Below are positions 1-12,790 of a DNA stretch of 64,000 nt, in pieces. How positions within the stretch are numbered: the stretch's first letter is position 1; each line of letters starts with the position of its first letter. This DNA is from Acanthosepion esculentum (lineage: Eukaryota; Mollusca; Cephalopoda; Sepiida; Sepiidae), in assembly GCA_964036315.1 (NCBI GenBank), contig OZ038495.1, positions 25,613,190 through 25,677,189 of the forward strand. Reading direction: 5' to 3'. Position numbers and translations under genes: made by a program. The notes below the pieces were generated by a model. It was given only the letters and a program-made list of their open reading frames with translations, was not told where the DNA came from and did no database searches.

Positions 1-1704
1 AATATATCGTGCGTATGTTGGCATCGTCAGGTCATTAAAGAAATGCGTAACAGTAATTTATTGGATACTCAGCTTTTGACACTTGCTGGAAAAATGTAAC
101 TGCTCAGATGATTCTAAGCGGCCACCCATTGACCAGACTTCTACATTTTATTAAACACACGTAAAACAGTGACATTCGACAATAGGTTCATCTACTTAGT
201 GTCTATAAAATTATTTTCTATGTGAATTAGAAATAAATAAAGATAACATTATTAATCATTTTCCACTATTAACAATAATAAGGTTTAAATAAGTATTCAA
301 TCCCTAGTGAAAGAAATAACAAACTATGCAGCATTTTTTAAACAACAGCTAAAAGAGGACTATCCTCATGCCTCAGGATGTTGCAATACTGAAACTACTA
401 TAGAAGATTAATTTATTCTACAGGAAGGAAAATAGATTCACTACATTATCAGTCCTTGCGTTCAAAAAATATACCCTCTGCGATCAAGTTTAAATATGGC
501 AGGGGATTCAATTACAAACACGAAGATAAACCTAAGTATAATTCGAAAATCCCCTAAAAATTGTTTTAATGCAATTAAATGTCTTTCTGAAACGCCCCCC
601 ACAGTTTAAATTGTCACCTAGGTGTTACTAACAAATATAGGCAAGTGGCAAAATCTTCATCTAGCTAATGTCTTACCATTTCATTTAAAATACCATCATA
701 GCTTGGACCGGTGCACACCGAACGTTTACTGTTGAAACATTTTTAAGACTGGTGAATTTGTAGTTACAACACAGAGTTTTTCGTGCTCATTTAATTTTAC
801 GGTGGAATAATTCTCTTCCGGATAGAACATTCACACTGCTATAGTTTGAAAATTTCACCCTTAAAAGAACGCCATTTGGAAGCCATCGAAGCGCTCGTAC
901 TTTTGAATGATGAAAAACTTTACAAATCGTCTACAACAATGTATTGCGAATAGAGGCCACCATATAGAAGATGTTATTTTTAAAACCCAAGGAATAAAAA
1001 CTATAGCCCCCTGGTTAAACAACACTGAAATGATATTTTAAATATCAGTTATCTGAATTTGTTTGTCAACTTTAAAATGTGGGAGCTGTTTCTCCCGTAC
1101 CATGTACAATGAATTGTTTATTTTCCAAATTTACATTTGTATTTGGCACAAGGCCGAACGAGAAGTAGAGAAAGTTTCATCTTCACTGTCTATACTATCC
1201 TTAGCTAATCTGACTCGCGACCCATCCGTTGTAAAAATTGATGTAATCACCAAAAAACCCATCTTTTTCCATCTAACCATGTAAAATGAATTGATTGTTT
1301 TTAACGTTTGTTTCTTCGGTTTAATAGAGGATGGTTCTTTTGTCTTGTTCAAATAATTTACATTCCCGACTAGATTTCATTCTATCTGATAAGCCTTGCC
1401 TTTCAGAATGCTGTTTATAATTTTATTGAACATTACAGTCCGATATTCCTAGGGTAGAGGCAAATTTCATTTAGAATTTACCAGTCGAGTTATGCTATAA
1501 AGCCACTATCCAAGTTAGAAGTGTTGGAAGTAGTTACTCAAAAATGTCTGTGAGAATCATTAAATTTTTAGAAAATATTTAATTACATTTAAACTTAAAT
1601 TTATATTTAGAAATAAAACATAAGCAGTAAGAGTTTAATGCGTTTGTGATTATTAAATTTTAATGTAAAGAAACTTTAAACTTTTTTTTCTTTCTCTCCG
1701 TAAG
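1..1704. other. intron or upstream sequence of SLC22 gene 1, no exon seen
   Basis: AT-rich non-coding DNA upstream of the first recognisable exon. No SLC22 exon was recognised here, so the rest of gene 1 must lie to the left or be unrecognisable. Around 1138-1165 there is a short piece with the text ggcacaaggccga, which recurs at about 35673 and 45674 and looks like a SINE fragment. The short open frames at 1063-1352 on both strands overlap one another and show no family signature, so I leave them out. Confidence 0.5.
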
Positions 1705-1862
1705 CGAACACTTGCAGGTGGAAGATTTGGCGACTCTTTGCCACTTATGACTATGGGAATTGCCTGCTTTTTAGCTGGAGTTTCGTATTTCTTCCTTCCT
1801 GAAACAAGTAATAGACCCATGGAAGACACTTTTGACGATCTTTGCGGGCAGTTGTCCATAAG
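1705..1862 (+). CDS. SLC22-family transporter (gene 1), penultimate coding exon
   Basis: This exon encodes the last membrane helix and start of the cytoplasmic tail of an organic cation/anion transporter (SLC22, MFS fold, plasma membrane). The acceptor is cgtaag at 1699-1704 and the donor is ag|gtaaat at 1863. The frame reads RTLAGGRFGDSLPL, a hydrophobic TM12, then FFLPETSNRPMEDTFDD. The LPET-N-P-x-x-D/E-T motif after TM12 is the SLC22 signature. The start was fixed by comparison with the paralogous exon at 23626, which begins the same 14 residues before SLPLM, so the splice phase is conserved. The exon is 158 nt and ends in phase 2. It joins the exon at 4027 in frame. Substrate cannot be told from this part of the protein. 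Confidence 0.85.
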
Positions 1863-4026
1863 GTAAATATATTTTGGTTATTCTATGCGACTAGTAACAC
1901 TGAAAACGGAATCGAGTTCGATTTCTGTTTCCGTTTATTCATTTCGCACAAATGTTTCTAGGAAAAAGCAAAAATATATTGCATTGTCATGGCTTACCAT
2001 ATTGGGTGCCAGAATGAAAGTATATGTATAATCACTTAATTTAAATTATCTTCCTTAGCTGCCTAACCTTCTGTAGCTGTAGAAATACCAGGTTATTACC
2101 CCATAGGCAATCTTGTTGAGTGGAATGTTAAAATATTTTTTACCAAATTTTAATCCAAAGAAAGGCCCACCAACGACCAAAGTAAATGGTTACTGAGTGT
2201 AGTTGTATTATGGGTCTAAGAGGAGGTGGTAAGTGCATATTATAAGAATATATAGGATAGATAACGGATGAAAGACTTTGTTTATGATCATAGCGATCAG
2301 GAAAGCAACCCTTCAGGAGTATGTTCTACAAATCTGAAATTCTTGGGAAGCTGTCTGAATGAATCTTACTTCCTTACAAAGGGAATGAGAGGGTAACATG
2401 TCTGAACATTTGACATGACAATAGCGGTAGGTCTGCAACTTTTCGTTACGGTTAAAAATAAATAATTGTTTACAAGGCTGAGTAAACGATTTTGAACTGT
2501 CAATGCTGTAAAGTAGAAAATTGAGATGTTCAAGCCCAGATATCACAGCAATATTACATGACTGATGTGGTATGACTTTGAAAATATAGAGCATGGTAGG
2601 AGGTGTTGAGTTCCAACAGACATCCAAGGCAAAGAGCTTCATTTAGAGTACAACTGTTTATCATGACTCGAGAATATCCAAGGTCTGCTCAGTGATTATA
2701 AAATATTGCTAGCTTAGTTTGAATGTTAAAAGGCAGTTTTTCTCTCTTTTGCAAGATCAAAAGGAACATCAATTTCCAGACTTTGTTCATGTAGATTTTT
2801 GGAGGTGTGCCCATAATCTGTAGTATCATCTGCATAAATAATTATTAATGATCTGAGAAGATTCCTAGGCAGATCGTTAATATAGGAACAAAAAGGGTAG
2901 AATCGAGGAGATAGCCTTGTTCAATGAAGGATGATCTTTGCCAAGTTTTACTCGGTCAAAGCCTTTTTCACCATTTTCATCCTACGAAGCTGTTATAAAC
3001 AGTTGACAGTTTAGATATTTCCAAATAGTTTTGATGCCATGCGTATCATCCATATGAAAGTTTAGAATATTAAGAATACAACTCGATTTTTCCGGTTGAT
3101 GTTTTGCTATGACTTCGAGGATGAGATAATATGGACTTACTCCTAAGATGGCTGAGGGAGCTTGTGGTGTGTTTGTTGGAATAGATGACACGAAACCATT
3201 GTCATTTGATAATTGTAAGGCATCATTCTTGGAACCTCAGATCCATTTTCTTGTATTTGCAAGAATAGCTCTTCGAGACTACATTCCGTCACATTTGAAT
3301 GTCATATTTTGTCATTGACTTTTTAGGGTTATTTATCATCTATGAGTCATTTAAAGTAGGATACATTTCGTTCAGCGGCACAATGATATTTATATTCAAG
3401 AGAGTGAAAATTAGGCGGAAATGAGGAATGGAAGTGAGTAAAGCAGCGCCATTTTACTTCGTAAATCATGAGTTGAAATAGCAGATTCTGGAAAACGATT
3501 AATAAATTATATATCGAAGAATGGATTTCGTCATTTAACCAGATGAATTAGTTCCGCTAATGCGTAATATTGTCCAACCCGTAGAAAGTACTTCTTGAAT
3601 ATCTGGAGTCAGTAAAGTTTTTAAAAAGTACAAATTGTAACTGTGCACGTTCAACATTCGATATGTTTAGTTGTTTCAGGCCTGCAACAATTCCTGGCTT
3701 CTAAACAGTTTGTTGCGCAAGTTTCATCGCAGTTCTTTATCTCAGTTTCTTGTAGAATTCAAGCAAAAATTTGCGAACTCAGGCACACGTATGGATACAT
3801 CTGGATGATGTATGATGAAAACAGAAAACCTACCTTAATCTGAACATCGTTTCCTTAACCATAAATATTTCTCTCAAAAGACGTTGTATAATGTGTTTAA
3901 TCAGCATTCTATTAAATCATTTTGAATATTGAATAACTTTGAATAATAATTTTAATAATTTGGAATATTGGGCGTTACTAATTTGTTTTTGTTTAACTCA
4001 TTTTTTCATTCTTTTTTCCTTTTCAG
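1863..4026 (+). other. intron of SLC22 gene 1
   Basis: A 2.2 kb intron between the TM12 exon and the terminal exon, with donor gtaaat and acceptor ttttccttttcag. It holds a minus-strand LINE fragment (about 2310-3300). The remainder is AT-rich with nothing recognised. Confidence 0.7.
2310..3300 (-). mobile_element. jockey/CR1-like LINE fragment, reverse transcriptase
   Basis: On the minus strand the sequence encodes a decayed reverse transcriptase. The catalytic YADDT box is read from 2836 back to 2822, preceded by INDLPRNLLRSL-type residues, the usual spacing in jockey/CR1 clade elements. Frames are broken by several stops. It lies in the gene 1 intron, antisense to the gene. Boundaries are approximate because both ends fade into AT-rich sequence. 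Confidence 0.6.
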
Positions 4027-4078
4027 GAAAAAAGATACGTGTGAACTAGAAGCTAAGACCGCTTTGAATTTACAATAA
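4027..4078 (+). CDS. SLC22-family transporter (gene 1), terminal coding exon
   Basis: Short last coding exon giving the charged cytoplasmic C-terminus. The acceptor is ccttttcag at 4018-4026. Joined to the exon ending at 1862 the frame reads IR-KKDTCELEAKTALNLQ and stops at TAA 4076-4078. The organisation (short charged terminal exon after the LPET exon) is the same as in gene 2 at 26322. No PDZ-type terminal motif is obvious. Confidence rests on the matching splice phase, the polypyrimidine tract and the polyadenylation signal about 50 bases downstream. Confidence 0.8.
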
Positions 4079-4124
4079 TACTGATTATCGAAACATTTTG
4101 ATTAGGTAACTCATCACAAAATGT

Positions 4125-4130
4125 AATAAA
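4125..4130 (+). promoter_or_regulatory. polyadenylation signal of SLC22 gene 1
   Basis: AATAAA lies 47 bases after the stop codon, immediately followed by more A/T-rich sequence. The position fits a short 3' UTR for gene 1. Confidence 0.6.
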
Positions 4131-5430
4131 ATAAAAAGATATGGAAAAAATGAAATATACAATAAAAAATGCATAATCTGGAATGAAAAGAATCTATGAT
4201 ATTATTTTAGGAAATAAATAACTGACAGATGTTTCTTGACGAATATGTTTACGACTCCACAAAAAACATTTTAGTCGAGATGTTTCAATAATTTACTACT
4301 GACATTGTTTAACATTTTTCCTGTTTTATTTCATCCCACATACAAACGACACAAATCTAATATTATTTCCTCAGTTTGAAATTGGCGAACCATTTCTTTC
4401 TTACACGTAACCCATATCTTATCATGTGATTCTTGGATTTCGTAAATTTCCATATCCATAGATTTAGGAAACAATTCTACTGATGAAAATAAAATATTTT
4501 GTTTTTTAAATCTGTTTCCATTTTTGTGTGTATGTGTATTTTTTTGTTCTTCATTTCAAAGCTAAGAAAACGATTTAGATTGCAAAAGTATCTCATTTAA
4601 TTTTCGCTTTTACTTTATATTTTTATGTAAATGTAGATTTGTATTTATATATATTTTTGGTTGCCGTTTCGAAATGTATATAGACCTAGAATACTGAGAT
4701 AAAAAAAGCAATATTGAGATGAAGAAAAAGTTCGGTAATACTGAAAATGCTTTCTCGTATAATTAAGAATTCTACTACTATTAATAACAGATATTAAATA
4801 GACTACTTTGTAAGAAATCCAATGAAGAAGAATGAATGTCTATTCTGATGAGTATAGGTTCTTATGAAGTCCCTGTATGTGGCGTTTCCGGGATAAAAGT
4901 TGCAAGTTCACGTCTCATTGAAAGTTGTCTTTTCTTAACTTTTTATTCATGCTGAATCACTTAACAGTCGAACAGAACATCGAACTAAATTGTTTTGATG
5001 AAAATAATATTAATGGATGAAAGAAAAACTAGGCAACACATTTTCATATTAAAAGTACTTAATCTAAGAATTAAACTAACAATCGTGAGATGTCAGTGTC
5101 GTAATATATAGTGATTGGAGAAACAAGGGAATATTCGAATCACATTTTTCCTAAGAGTATGTGCAATTTCAGCCAAAATTCGAACTTGATTCGCCTATTT
5201 CCTTTTTCGCACCCTCATTCTATTCTGTAAATTCGGAAGCCTTTAATTAAATTCCAGGTTATAAATTTAGGCGCTCTTAACGATTAATTCGGGGTATCTT
5301 TTAGCAATTGATTAAACAGAAAGTGAAAGAGAATGAGAAGATTTTCGTGGTTATGACTGACGAAAGAACAATAAAGGAACAGGTTCGAGAAGACAGAAGA
5401 TGGCGATTGACGTAGCATTTACATTTTAAA
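4131..5430. other. AT-rich intergenic sequence
   Basis: Downstream flank of gene 1. No exon, RNA gene or recognisable mobile element was seen. Only scattered short A/T runs are present. Confidence 0.5.
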
Positions 5431-6760
5431 GATTGTAAGAAGTTTCACATCTGAGAAGTGCGATAAAAGAAACTTAAAATAGAAAAAAAAACTGTTGCTT
5501 GTTCAACAGTAAAACGGTGAATCCTAATTGCCAATCCAGTAACATGCAGTCGAAGCACTACTGGTAAAATCTCAACAGAATAGAAGCCATGAAAAAAATG
5601 GTAGAAAAGACAGAGTTAAGTCACATCACATCGTTGAGTATGTGACTGATTTCAAGATCCTAGGTCATGATCGATTACATTACAGACAATTATTTGAATT
5701 TTGTCAAGAATCCCGAGATTTGAAACGGGATGACCAGATATGGCAACAGTATTCAATGCACGCACGAATGGTAGATTTATAAATTTAAGAGATGGATTCT
5801 GACGGGAATATTCTTCTGTCACGACACAGTAAACCAACTTTCAAAGCAGTACACGTAAAATTGATTCAGTATAGTTCACATCATGTCAGTGGAAAACGTG
5901 AGGTCAAGAAGCCGCAAAGTGTTGTTCTCTTGGAATCTAGCATCCGCCTTGCTGGTGGCAGGCAGAAAAGATTCTCTGTCGTGATTAAATGAAATAATTT
6001 TTGCTTTGGAGACGTTGAAATTTAAAAGTCATTTCTTGCCCCAGTTAACCACATTTTTGAGAGCAGTTACCAAGTTTACTGTGATGGTCTGTCGAACTTG
6101 CTATTAAGAGAGGAATAAGTAATTGCGTTATCTACATCATTATACTGGGAACTGTTGACTTAGGGTAGGTCCAAGATGAATACCAGAAACAGTGTAGGTC
6201 CAAGGATATATCGCTGGGGAACGCGCGCATTAGTATGAAATTGTCTAAAATCGTGCAATTGAGATATCTAGAGCCACATCCCGAGCTTCACAGTTCTTAT
6301 CTAAAGCTTGATAGACAAATTCAGTGATGACCCTTAACACATCGAAGGTAGGTCTGGCTGAACAGAAGCTATCTTGTTTGTCCGAAAGGAAGTCGTGCAA
6401 ATTATGATGCCTAACGTTGATGAAGTTGGTGCTTTGCCAAAATGAGGTAAGAGAATAATGACTGATGTGAGAGCGGAAGGAGATATCTATAGACACTACT
6501 GTGTGATCGGATTTGTCACGAGAACAGAGCTCCAGAATACGACATGAATCCGGAAAGGAAGTAAGGTAGAGATCATGTGGAGAAGCTTGTCCGTCAGAAT
6601 TACTGGGTAAACGCGTGGAGAAATTTAGTATTTGAATGCGAGATTGAGTAAACGTGAAGTTCAAAATTCTTTGATGCCAGTCAGGTCAGTGGCATTAGAG
6701 TAATTTAGCCACTGGAAATGATGGGCATTTAAGTTGCCTAACACAAAGATATTTGCAGAC
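5430..6760 (-). mobile_element. jockey/CR1-like LINE, decayed
   Basis: The minus strand carries pieces of a LINE reverse transcriptase. At 6664-6245 it reads SDHTVVSIDISF (endonuclease end), then DFLSDKQDSF and VYQALDKNCEARDVALDIS, which correspond to the RT finger/palm of the same family seen at 24520. At about 6235-6180 comes a VPQ..ILGPTLF stretch, the usual VPQGSVLGP box. The 3' part, toward 5430, matches the repeats at 7000, 28600 and 30400. Frames are interrupted, so it is inactive. Confidence 0.7.
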
Positions 6761-6989
6761 GAGTGTAGAGAGAGGGCCTTATCTATATTAGAAAATATAT
6801 CTAGCAAGTAACAGTCACGATAGAAAGTGAAACAATATTGATTCGCTTTGTATGGTGCTAATCAATAAATGCAAAAATATAGGTTTGATAACCTGGCACA
6901 CTGTTACAGATTTGGTAAGCAGATGGTTTTATCGTGGCAATCAATGGGTATCATTACACATTCACTTAGAATAATATTTGTAGAATAAT

Positions 6990-7332
6990 ATTTGTAATTC
7001 AGTAGTAAAAGGATGAGAGTAGTTTCCAATCGAGTAGAACTTAAATTCATGTAGTAGAAGCACTAAGGTAAAAATACCATATCAGAGCAGTTGCTATGAA
7101 AATATTTGTAGAAAACACACAGAGAAGCCACGTCACATCGGCGAGTAAGTGACGAGATGCCAGCTCAGGATCTATTACATTACAGACCATTGTTTTAATT
7201 TTGTCCAAATCTCGACATATGCAGCAAGATCATCAGTCCTGATATGACATCAGTATCAAATGCACGGACGAATGGTAGATTTATAAATTTGAAAGATAGA
7301 TTCTGACGAGAAAACTTTTCTGGCACTACAAA
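6990..7332 (-). mobile_element. jockey/CR1-like LINE 3' fragment, left part, split by an LTR element
   Basis: The sequence repeats the family seen at 5560-5850 and 30240-30620 (for example the stretch around 7270 matches 5780 and 30560). It breaks off at 7332 and resumes at 9059 with tacaaagtgaacc. Removing 7333-9058 restores the family's continuous sequence, which shows that the LTR-like element landed inside this LINE fragment. Confidence 0.65.
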
Positions 7333-9058
7333 TGTGACACTAACCCCTGGATGGTTCGGGTGGTCGCGGTCGATGTCTTGGTCGCAGCACCAATTATGAC
7401 ACTAACCCCTATGGTTGGTTGGGTGGTCGCAGTCGATGTCTTGGTCGCAGCACCAATTGTGTGACACCCACAACCACTCGAGCGTCAATCACTGCCCCAA
7501 TGTGTGACACTGACCTCCCTGTGTCTGGTTAGATTTGATATCAACTTTGTCGTTCTCAGCTCGCCTCCAACGTCTGGTCACCGAAGTGACTGCTTTGATC
7601 TCTGGTCTAACCTACCAACGTTGTGATTTGATCTTAGGTAGACAAAATCAATCAGGCGTCGGGCCGCAGTTCAAGCTGAATCCGGGGTGAAGGTGATATC
7701 GCACAAGGGTATGTAAAAGAAAAAATGATACAAACTCAAGAGGTTCAAATGTGTTGAGAAATAACAATTATCTTTATGTCTGTCTGTTGAATACAGGAAT
7801 GCATCTCTCTCCCCCAGCCCGCTTCTATGGATTCGTGACACTTTTTGCTTTTCTTAAGCGAGTTCTGATATCTTCGGGCCAGCTTCTGCGAGGCGCTATT
7901 CTCCGACTCAACTCAACTCCTGAACTGAACTGCAAACTTCTTCAAACTTAATTGGAACTCTTAACTTGAACGCCCGGGGACGTTCGTTTATATGGACGTC
8001 GACCAAAACCCGGTGTGGGGCCAGACGTGGTTTGGGTTCTTCGATAATTCCAAATCCCCAATAAAGATTCTCTTTGTCTTCGGACAGGAAAATGTATCAC
8101 TTCCCATTTTTGGAAGTTAATTACTTTCTGTTTTAGAGGGGTTCTCCCCCTTCTGTGAGGAGAAGTCGGAGGAGAATTATCCTCTTAAACTCTTCCCTTC
8201 TCATACTGGTACCTCACACCAACCTCCTCGTAGGCGTCAACAAGTTTCTCCTTCTTTATCATACAATCACCTCCTCCTATCACCCATGTTACCACTCAGC
8301 CAATGATCTCTTGGCGGTGTGGGTGTGGCTAGTCTGGTATTAGTTTACATTATCATTCAGAAAAAAAAAATATCTTCCCTTTTTCTTTCTTTCTTTTCTC
8401 TCGGCCAGAATTCTTATGAATCCCACATTGCTATAATTAAAAATTCTTTTCATCATATCTTATCCTGAACCACCCAAAATCCACTTGAAGACCGAATCAT
8501 TAATGATCGCAGTCAACTTCTAACTGGGTGGTCGCTCCTACCTGGAGACTAATCTCTTTGTCTTTCTCGTCCCAACTGTCCAGATGCCTTCTTCTTGGCG
8601 ACCGAAAGTCTGTCGCGAACAGTCTGAGAGGCAAAAACAATGATTCCTTTCTTTTATATCAATATCTGTTTTCATACGGCTGGCTTCTTCGTCGGTGTCC
8701 AAGATAACCTGATTTCGGCCACCTCCGCCCACATGCAGCTGACCAAAATCGAAATTTCTATTATTGCTACGTGTGTGGTCAAATTGTTATTCTTTTACCC
8801 GTGTTTACTCTCTTATCATGGCATTAATTAATTCTGACAGAACCGACCTGCTTCCTTTACGAACTTCCCTCGTCCTTTGCGAAAAGAAAATATCTTTCTC
8901 TGTCATTGAAATAAAATCTCTTAACCATTTTTCTTTTGTTAAAAAAAATAATGTTGCTCGGTATGTCTTTCGATCTAGCTCTTTCTCGCCTTAAGTATTT
9001 CCCGTTTATAATTTCTATGATTAATTAATTAGCCAATTACCGTAGCTAAATAGTGTCA
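7333..9058 (+). mobile_element. LTR-like element (large solo LTR or non-autonomous) with 6-bp target duplication
   Basis: A 1726-bp insertion that begins TGTGACACTA and ends TAGTGTCA, so TG...CA ends with an inverted terminal match. It is flanked by a perfect direct repeat TACAAA (7327-7332 and 9059-9064). Its 5' end is duplicated: two units of about 62 bp, 7335-7396 and 7397-7459, each starting TGACACTAACCCC. A TATA-like stretch lies near 7988 and AATAAA at 8060-8065, as expected for a U3-R region read on the + strand. No gag or pol coding sequence was found. The call as an LTR rests on ends and target duplication; internal coding is absent. Confidence 0.6.
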
Positions 9059-9125
9059 TACAAAGTGAACCAATTTTCCTAAGTAGGCATTGATCCAATA
9101 TAGTCTCTTGGTAAGGAGTAGGTTT
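9059..9125 (-). mobile_element. jockey/CR1-like LINE fragment, right part after the LTR insertion
   Basis: Continues the LINE fragment interrupted at 7332. The text tacaaagtgaaccaattttcc corresponds to the cacagtgaaccgactttc stretch of the copy at 30620. Confidence 0.5.
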
Positions 9126-10366
9126 TATCGTGTTAATGAGTTTCATTATATATTCGAATATAATAATAACAGAAATTATGATAAGCGAAAAATAAGAAAA
9201 ACGAATGACCAGTGTATTTCTGAAGGTTAATGTTTTTAAAGTTAGCCGTCTTTTTACGTAAAGTGGTCAATATTTAAAATGTAAACCATTAATAACAAAG
9301 GAATAAAATTTAAAATAAAAAGTTCAAAAACCTATTCGTGAATTTAATTTCGCTAATGTGATCCAGTATATATCATATATTAATAAACTATATAAACTCC
9401 TGATTATAACTGAATTTATTATCATGTATCATGTTTGTAAATTCAGTAGAATGTATTGCATGATATCCGTCAATAAATTCAACAGAATTATCTAATCCCC
9501 TTTGACGAGCGGATTACACCGGCAAGCCTTGAAGTCGGGAAGATAATCTTTGAAAATTTGACTTTATTCAGTTGCATTTTTCCATTACATAAAGAGAATT
9601 GAATAACTAAAAATCTGTCTGGCATTTTAACTGATGAAAAGAAGAGGAATCAACTGAAATTAATAACATGAAAATCTAGTTTTACTTGGTCATTTCATAA
9701 CATCTTTGTTATAATCTTTTATAAACTATTCTGCTATACATGGCTGGCGACACCAAATCTCACCTAAAGTTGGGAGCCAGATTGGGGACCCCAGGAAGAT
9801 CTTTGTGAGCTTCGCTATCTTATGAAAAATTTTCTTTTTCTACCTGCATTTAAATGAATTACAAATTAAACTAAGCACAAGTCATTATTAAAGGATGAAA
9901 GCTTTTCGCGGATTTTGACGTCATTCTGTTTACCGTGAATTTGTTTTGCTCATGCTAAATCACGTTGAGTGTGTTAAAATTTGACCTTTTAACAAAAAAA
10001 TCTCAAGTTGATGTTAAAAATTGTCGCAAAACATTGTTGATTTATGTAAAATAGAAATAGCTGTCATAACATGACTCGAATTTGTATTTAGATACATTGT
10101 ATTTATTTTCAATTTTTCTAGTTGAATAGTTAATCTATATTGCATCCATTATTGTACATGATTAGGTCACATTGAAATGTGTATTTTATATGAATACTAC
10201 CTTAGTAAAATTAAGATAGGGTAAAGTGGATGGCTGTAACACAGATTTGAAACTGCTGCCTCATAGATTCGGCCCTGCTGTTATATTAAGTTTTCTCGCT
10301 TTATGCGGTGTGCTATAGAACAATAACTACTGCCAAATACAATATTCCATCTATATAATTCTCAAA

Positions 10367-10368
<2 letters not shown>
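9126..10368. other. AT-rich intergenic sequence
   Basis: No gene or named element recognised. A less AT-rich patch at 9725-9830 looks like part of an unidentified repeat, but I cannot assign it. Confidence 0.4.

Positions 10369-10434
<66 letters not shown>
10369..10434. repeat. (GT)n microsatellite
   Basis: About 33 uninterrupted GT units. Confidence 0.95.
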
Positions 10435-10436
<2 letters not shown>

Positions 10437-11889
10437 CTGGATGTTGTTTATGCATTTCCACAGTTTTCATCCGATTATGATGAATTTTTTTTGTTTGAAA
10501 GATTATTCTTCAGTGCCAGTTTTGAGTCCAAATTGTTGGCGACAATAGCTCTCCACTACTTCCTGTCCATTATAATTCTCATTTACTATCTACTATTTAC
10601 TATCTGTTCTTGGATATATATATATTTCATAAAAACTTTAATAAAAATAAATTTTAAATTATTACAATAATATTTTTTATTATTATACAGTTCCCTTTTC
10701 AGGGCCACCACCGCTCCTATTTAAATTTTAAACCTCCTATTTGGGGATGTGCCTCAGTTGCACCCAAGTGTTGTTACTAATATTGATTTTCGGGTGGGCT
10801 GACTTTAAACTTAAATTTTTCCAATTGAACGGCAAAAATTCCCAGTAATGAAAGACCCGGTCAAAGACTGGTTATACGGTATATTTTCTAGATGCAAAGC
10901 CTGTTTAAAAATTTCACAGAATTTGTAGATGGCCATAAACAAATCAAAAACAGACAACTGAGTAAAAGTTGCGTGATTCAAGTATTTCATAATATGAGTA
11001 GTGTATAGCGTATTAAATAGCATGCGCATTCCCTTTCATTGCAATATGATGAGGCATTTTGAGTTTGTTATAGTTACGAACTAGAGCAAAGATAGACTAA
11101 AACAATAGACAATAGAGACTAGCTAACTTGAATGAAATTATAACCATAAAGAATCAACCATGTGACCTAAAAATCATCTTGTTTTTGGCATGAATAGTTA
11201 AATGTTCTTTTGATTACTCTTGCAATATCTACCCGTTCAGCGTTATTTTTTCAAAATATCAGAATTGGCGTATTTCCATTTATTAATAATAACATTAAGA
11301 CTGGAAAAAAAAAAGAAATCTATGTTTATTTATATTATGAAAAGATGAAAAGTGAAAATAAGACTGCAACGCAATGATGAAAGAAAATATTTGCTGTTTT
11401 TGAAGCAGAAAAAGAGTGTGTAGACGAATATGTTAAAAAAAAGGTTTGTGAAGAAAACGGTTTGAATTACAGGATTTTCTCATTTAATTTTAGCTTTTTA
11501 CTTTGAATTTTGAGCTACAGTTAATTTATATATTTTACCTCTGTTCGTTAGTTTCCACGTCAAACTGGTTTTGCGATTCCGGCTCTAGATAATCCTAAAC
11601 GTTTACTCTGGAAGCTTTTCCAGTGACTGGATATTACACCGAACCAACAAAGGATTGAAATCAGTTTTCTTCCTCGTTATATGCGAGCCAGAAAGATAAG
11701 TGAGTTTAATGTTGTACTTAAAGCTTTTGAGCACCTCCTTCCACAAGTTAACCGGTGTTACATGATGCGACAATTGAACGCAAAGGATGATAAGAAAACC
11801 AATCCATAGACCAGTCAATTTCCTTTGGAATCTCATCACATTGAAAAGAAAACGTTTGTTTATTAGTGCATCTCCTAGAAGTCTAAATG
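10435..11889. other. intergenic sequence, no gene recognised
   Basis: AT-rich with a few mixed-composition patches (10690-10830, 11560-11850) that may be old repeats. A 78-codon minus-strand open frame at 11839-11603 shows no family signature. Confidence 0.4.
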
Positions 11890-12790
11890 ATCATCCCCTG
11901 GCAACTGATCTTTCCCCTAACCTTGCTTTAACAGCTTAGTGGGTGATAATCTGGCTTGTCCCATTCAATGACCCCTTGAAAACCAAACAACTGATGTTCC
12001 ATCGTTACTATACGGACACTGGATTTTCCACCTATCGCGATGAATGCTTGTTCCCTCAGGGAGACCCCGTGCCTTGATCGTCTATTCGGACTTAAACTCA
12101 AACTAGACCTCAAATGAACTCGTACATATGATCCACTTGAAAAATGGTTAGTTCCCTGTACCACTATAAGTACATGACTCCTCCTGCTTTCATCTACCTT
12201 TACAAGAGCCAGCTCAGGCTGAAAATTGAGTACTGCTGCCATATATGGACATACGATGACCAGTCTTCACGTTCCAGTTTTGATAGGATTCAAAAGCGTA
12301 TCCGCGTTCTTGTTAGTGAGGAATTATTTTCCAGTTTACAACCTCTTTCTCAGACAAAACGTTGCAAGCCTCTTGCTGCTCTATCGCTATTTCCATAGAA
12401 AGTGACCAGACGAACGACATTTTTTGGTTCCGCCAGCTCTAAACTTCACGGCTAAGGCATTCCATGTTCTGCACATGTAGTGAAACATGTCCATTCCCTT
12501 TGTATTCATGTGGTGAGAAGTAAATTGCACTCGAACAGCATCCTCCCACCAATCGCTACTTTGTGGAACCGACTTCCAAGTGGATGCTTCTCCGAACGCT
12601 ATAATCTAAATCTTTTCAAGTCTAGGATTAATCCTTATCTTCCCAACACATCCACATAAACTGTGTCCCTTACCCTGTGCCCCTGTAGCTTTAGATGACT
12701 TGCACATTGTTGTAAAACAATACAGACATCCCGCTCGAGTAGAAACATTAAATTTGTTGTGCATAAGTATTGAACAGAGAGGAATGTTTC
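11890..12790 (+). mobile_element. jockey/CR1-like LINE, C-terminal end of ORF2
   Basis: The + strand encodes the post-RT region of a non-LTR retrotransposon. 12144-12398 reads KSQLRLKIEYCCHIW then DRIQKRIRVLVSEELFSSLQ, the YCCHIW...RIQKR pattern typical of jockey/CR1-type ORF2 C-termini. Further on, 12555-12660 encodes the LWNRLPSGCF...FKSRINPYL end. Stops and frame changes show that it is dead. The region at 58600-59060 is a related copy. Confidence 0.7.

Noticed and set aside
11603..11839. 78-codon minus-strand frame beginning MMRFQRKLTGLWIGFLIILC with a possible signal peptide
   Set aside because: No splice context, no recognised family and no conservation evidence. Chance is likely in AT-rich DNA next to a LINE.
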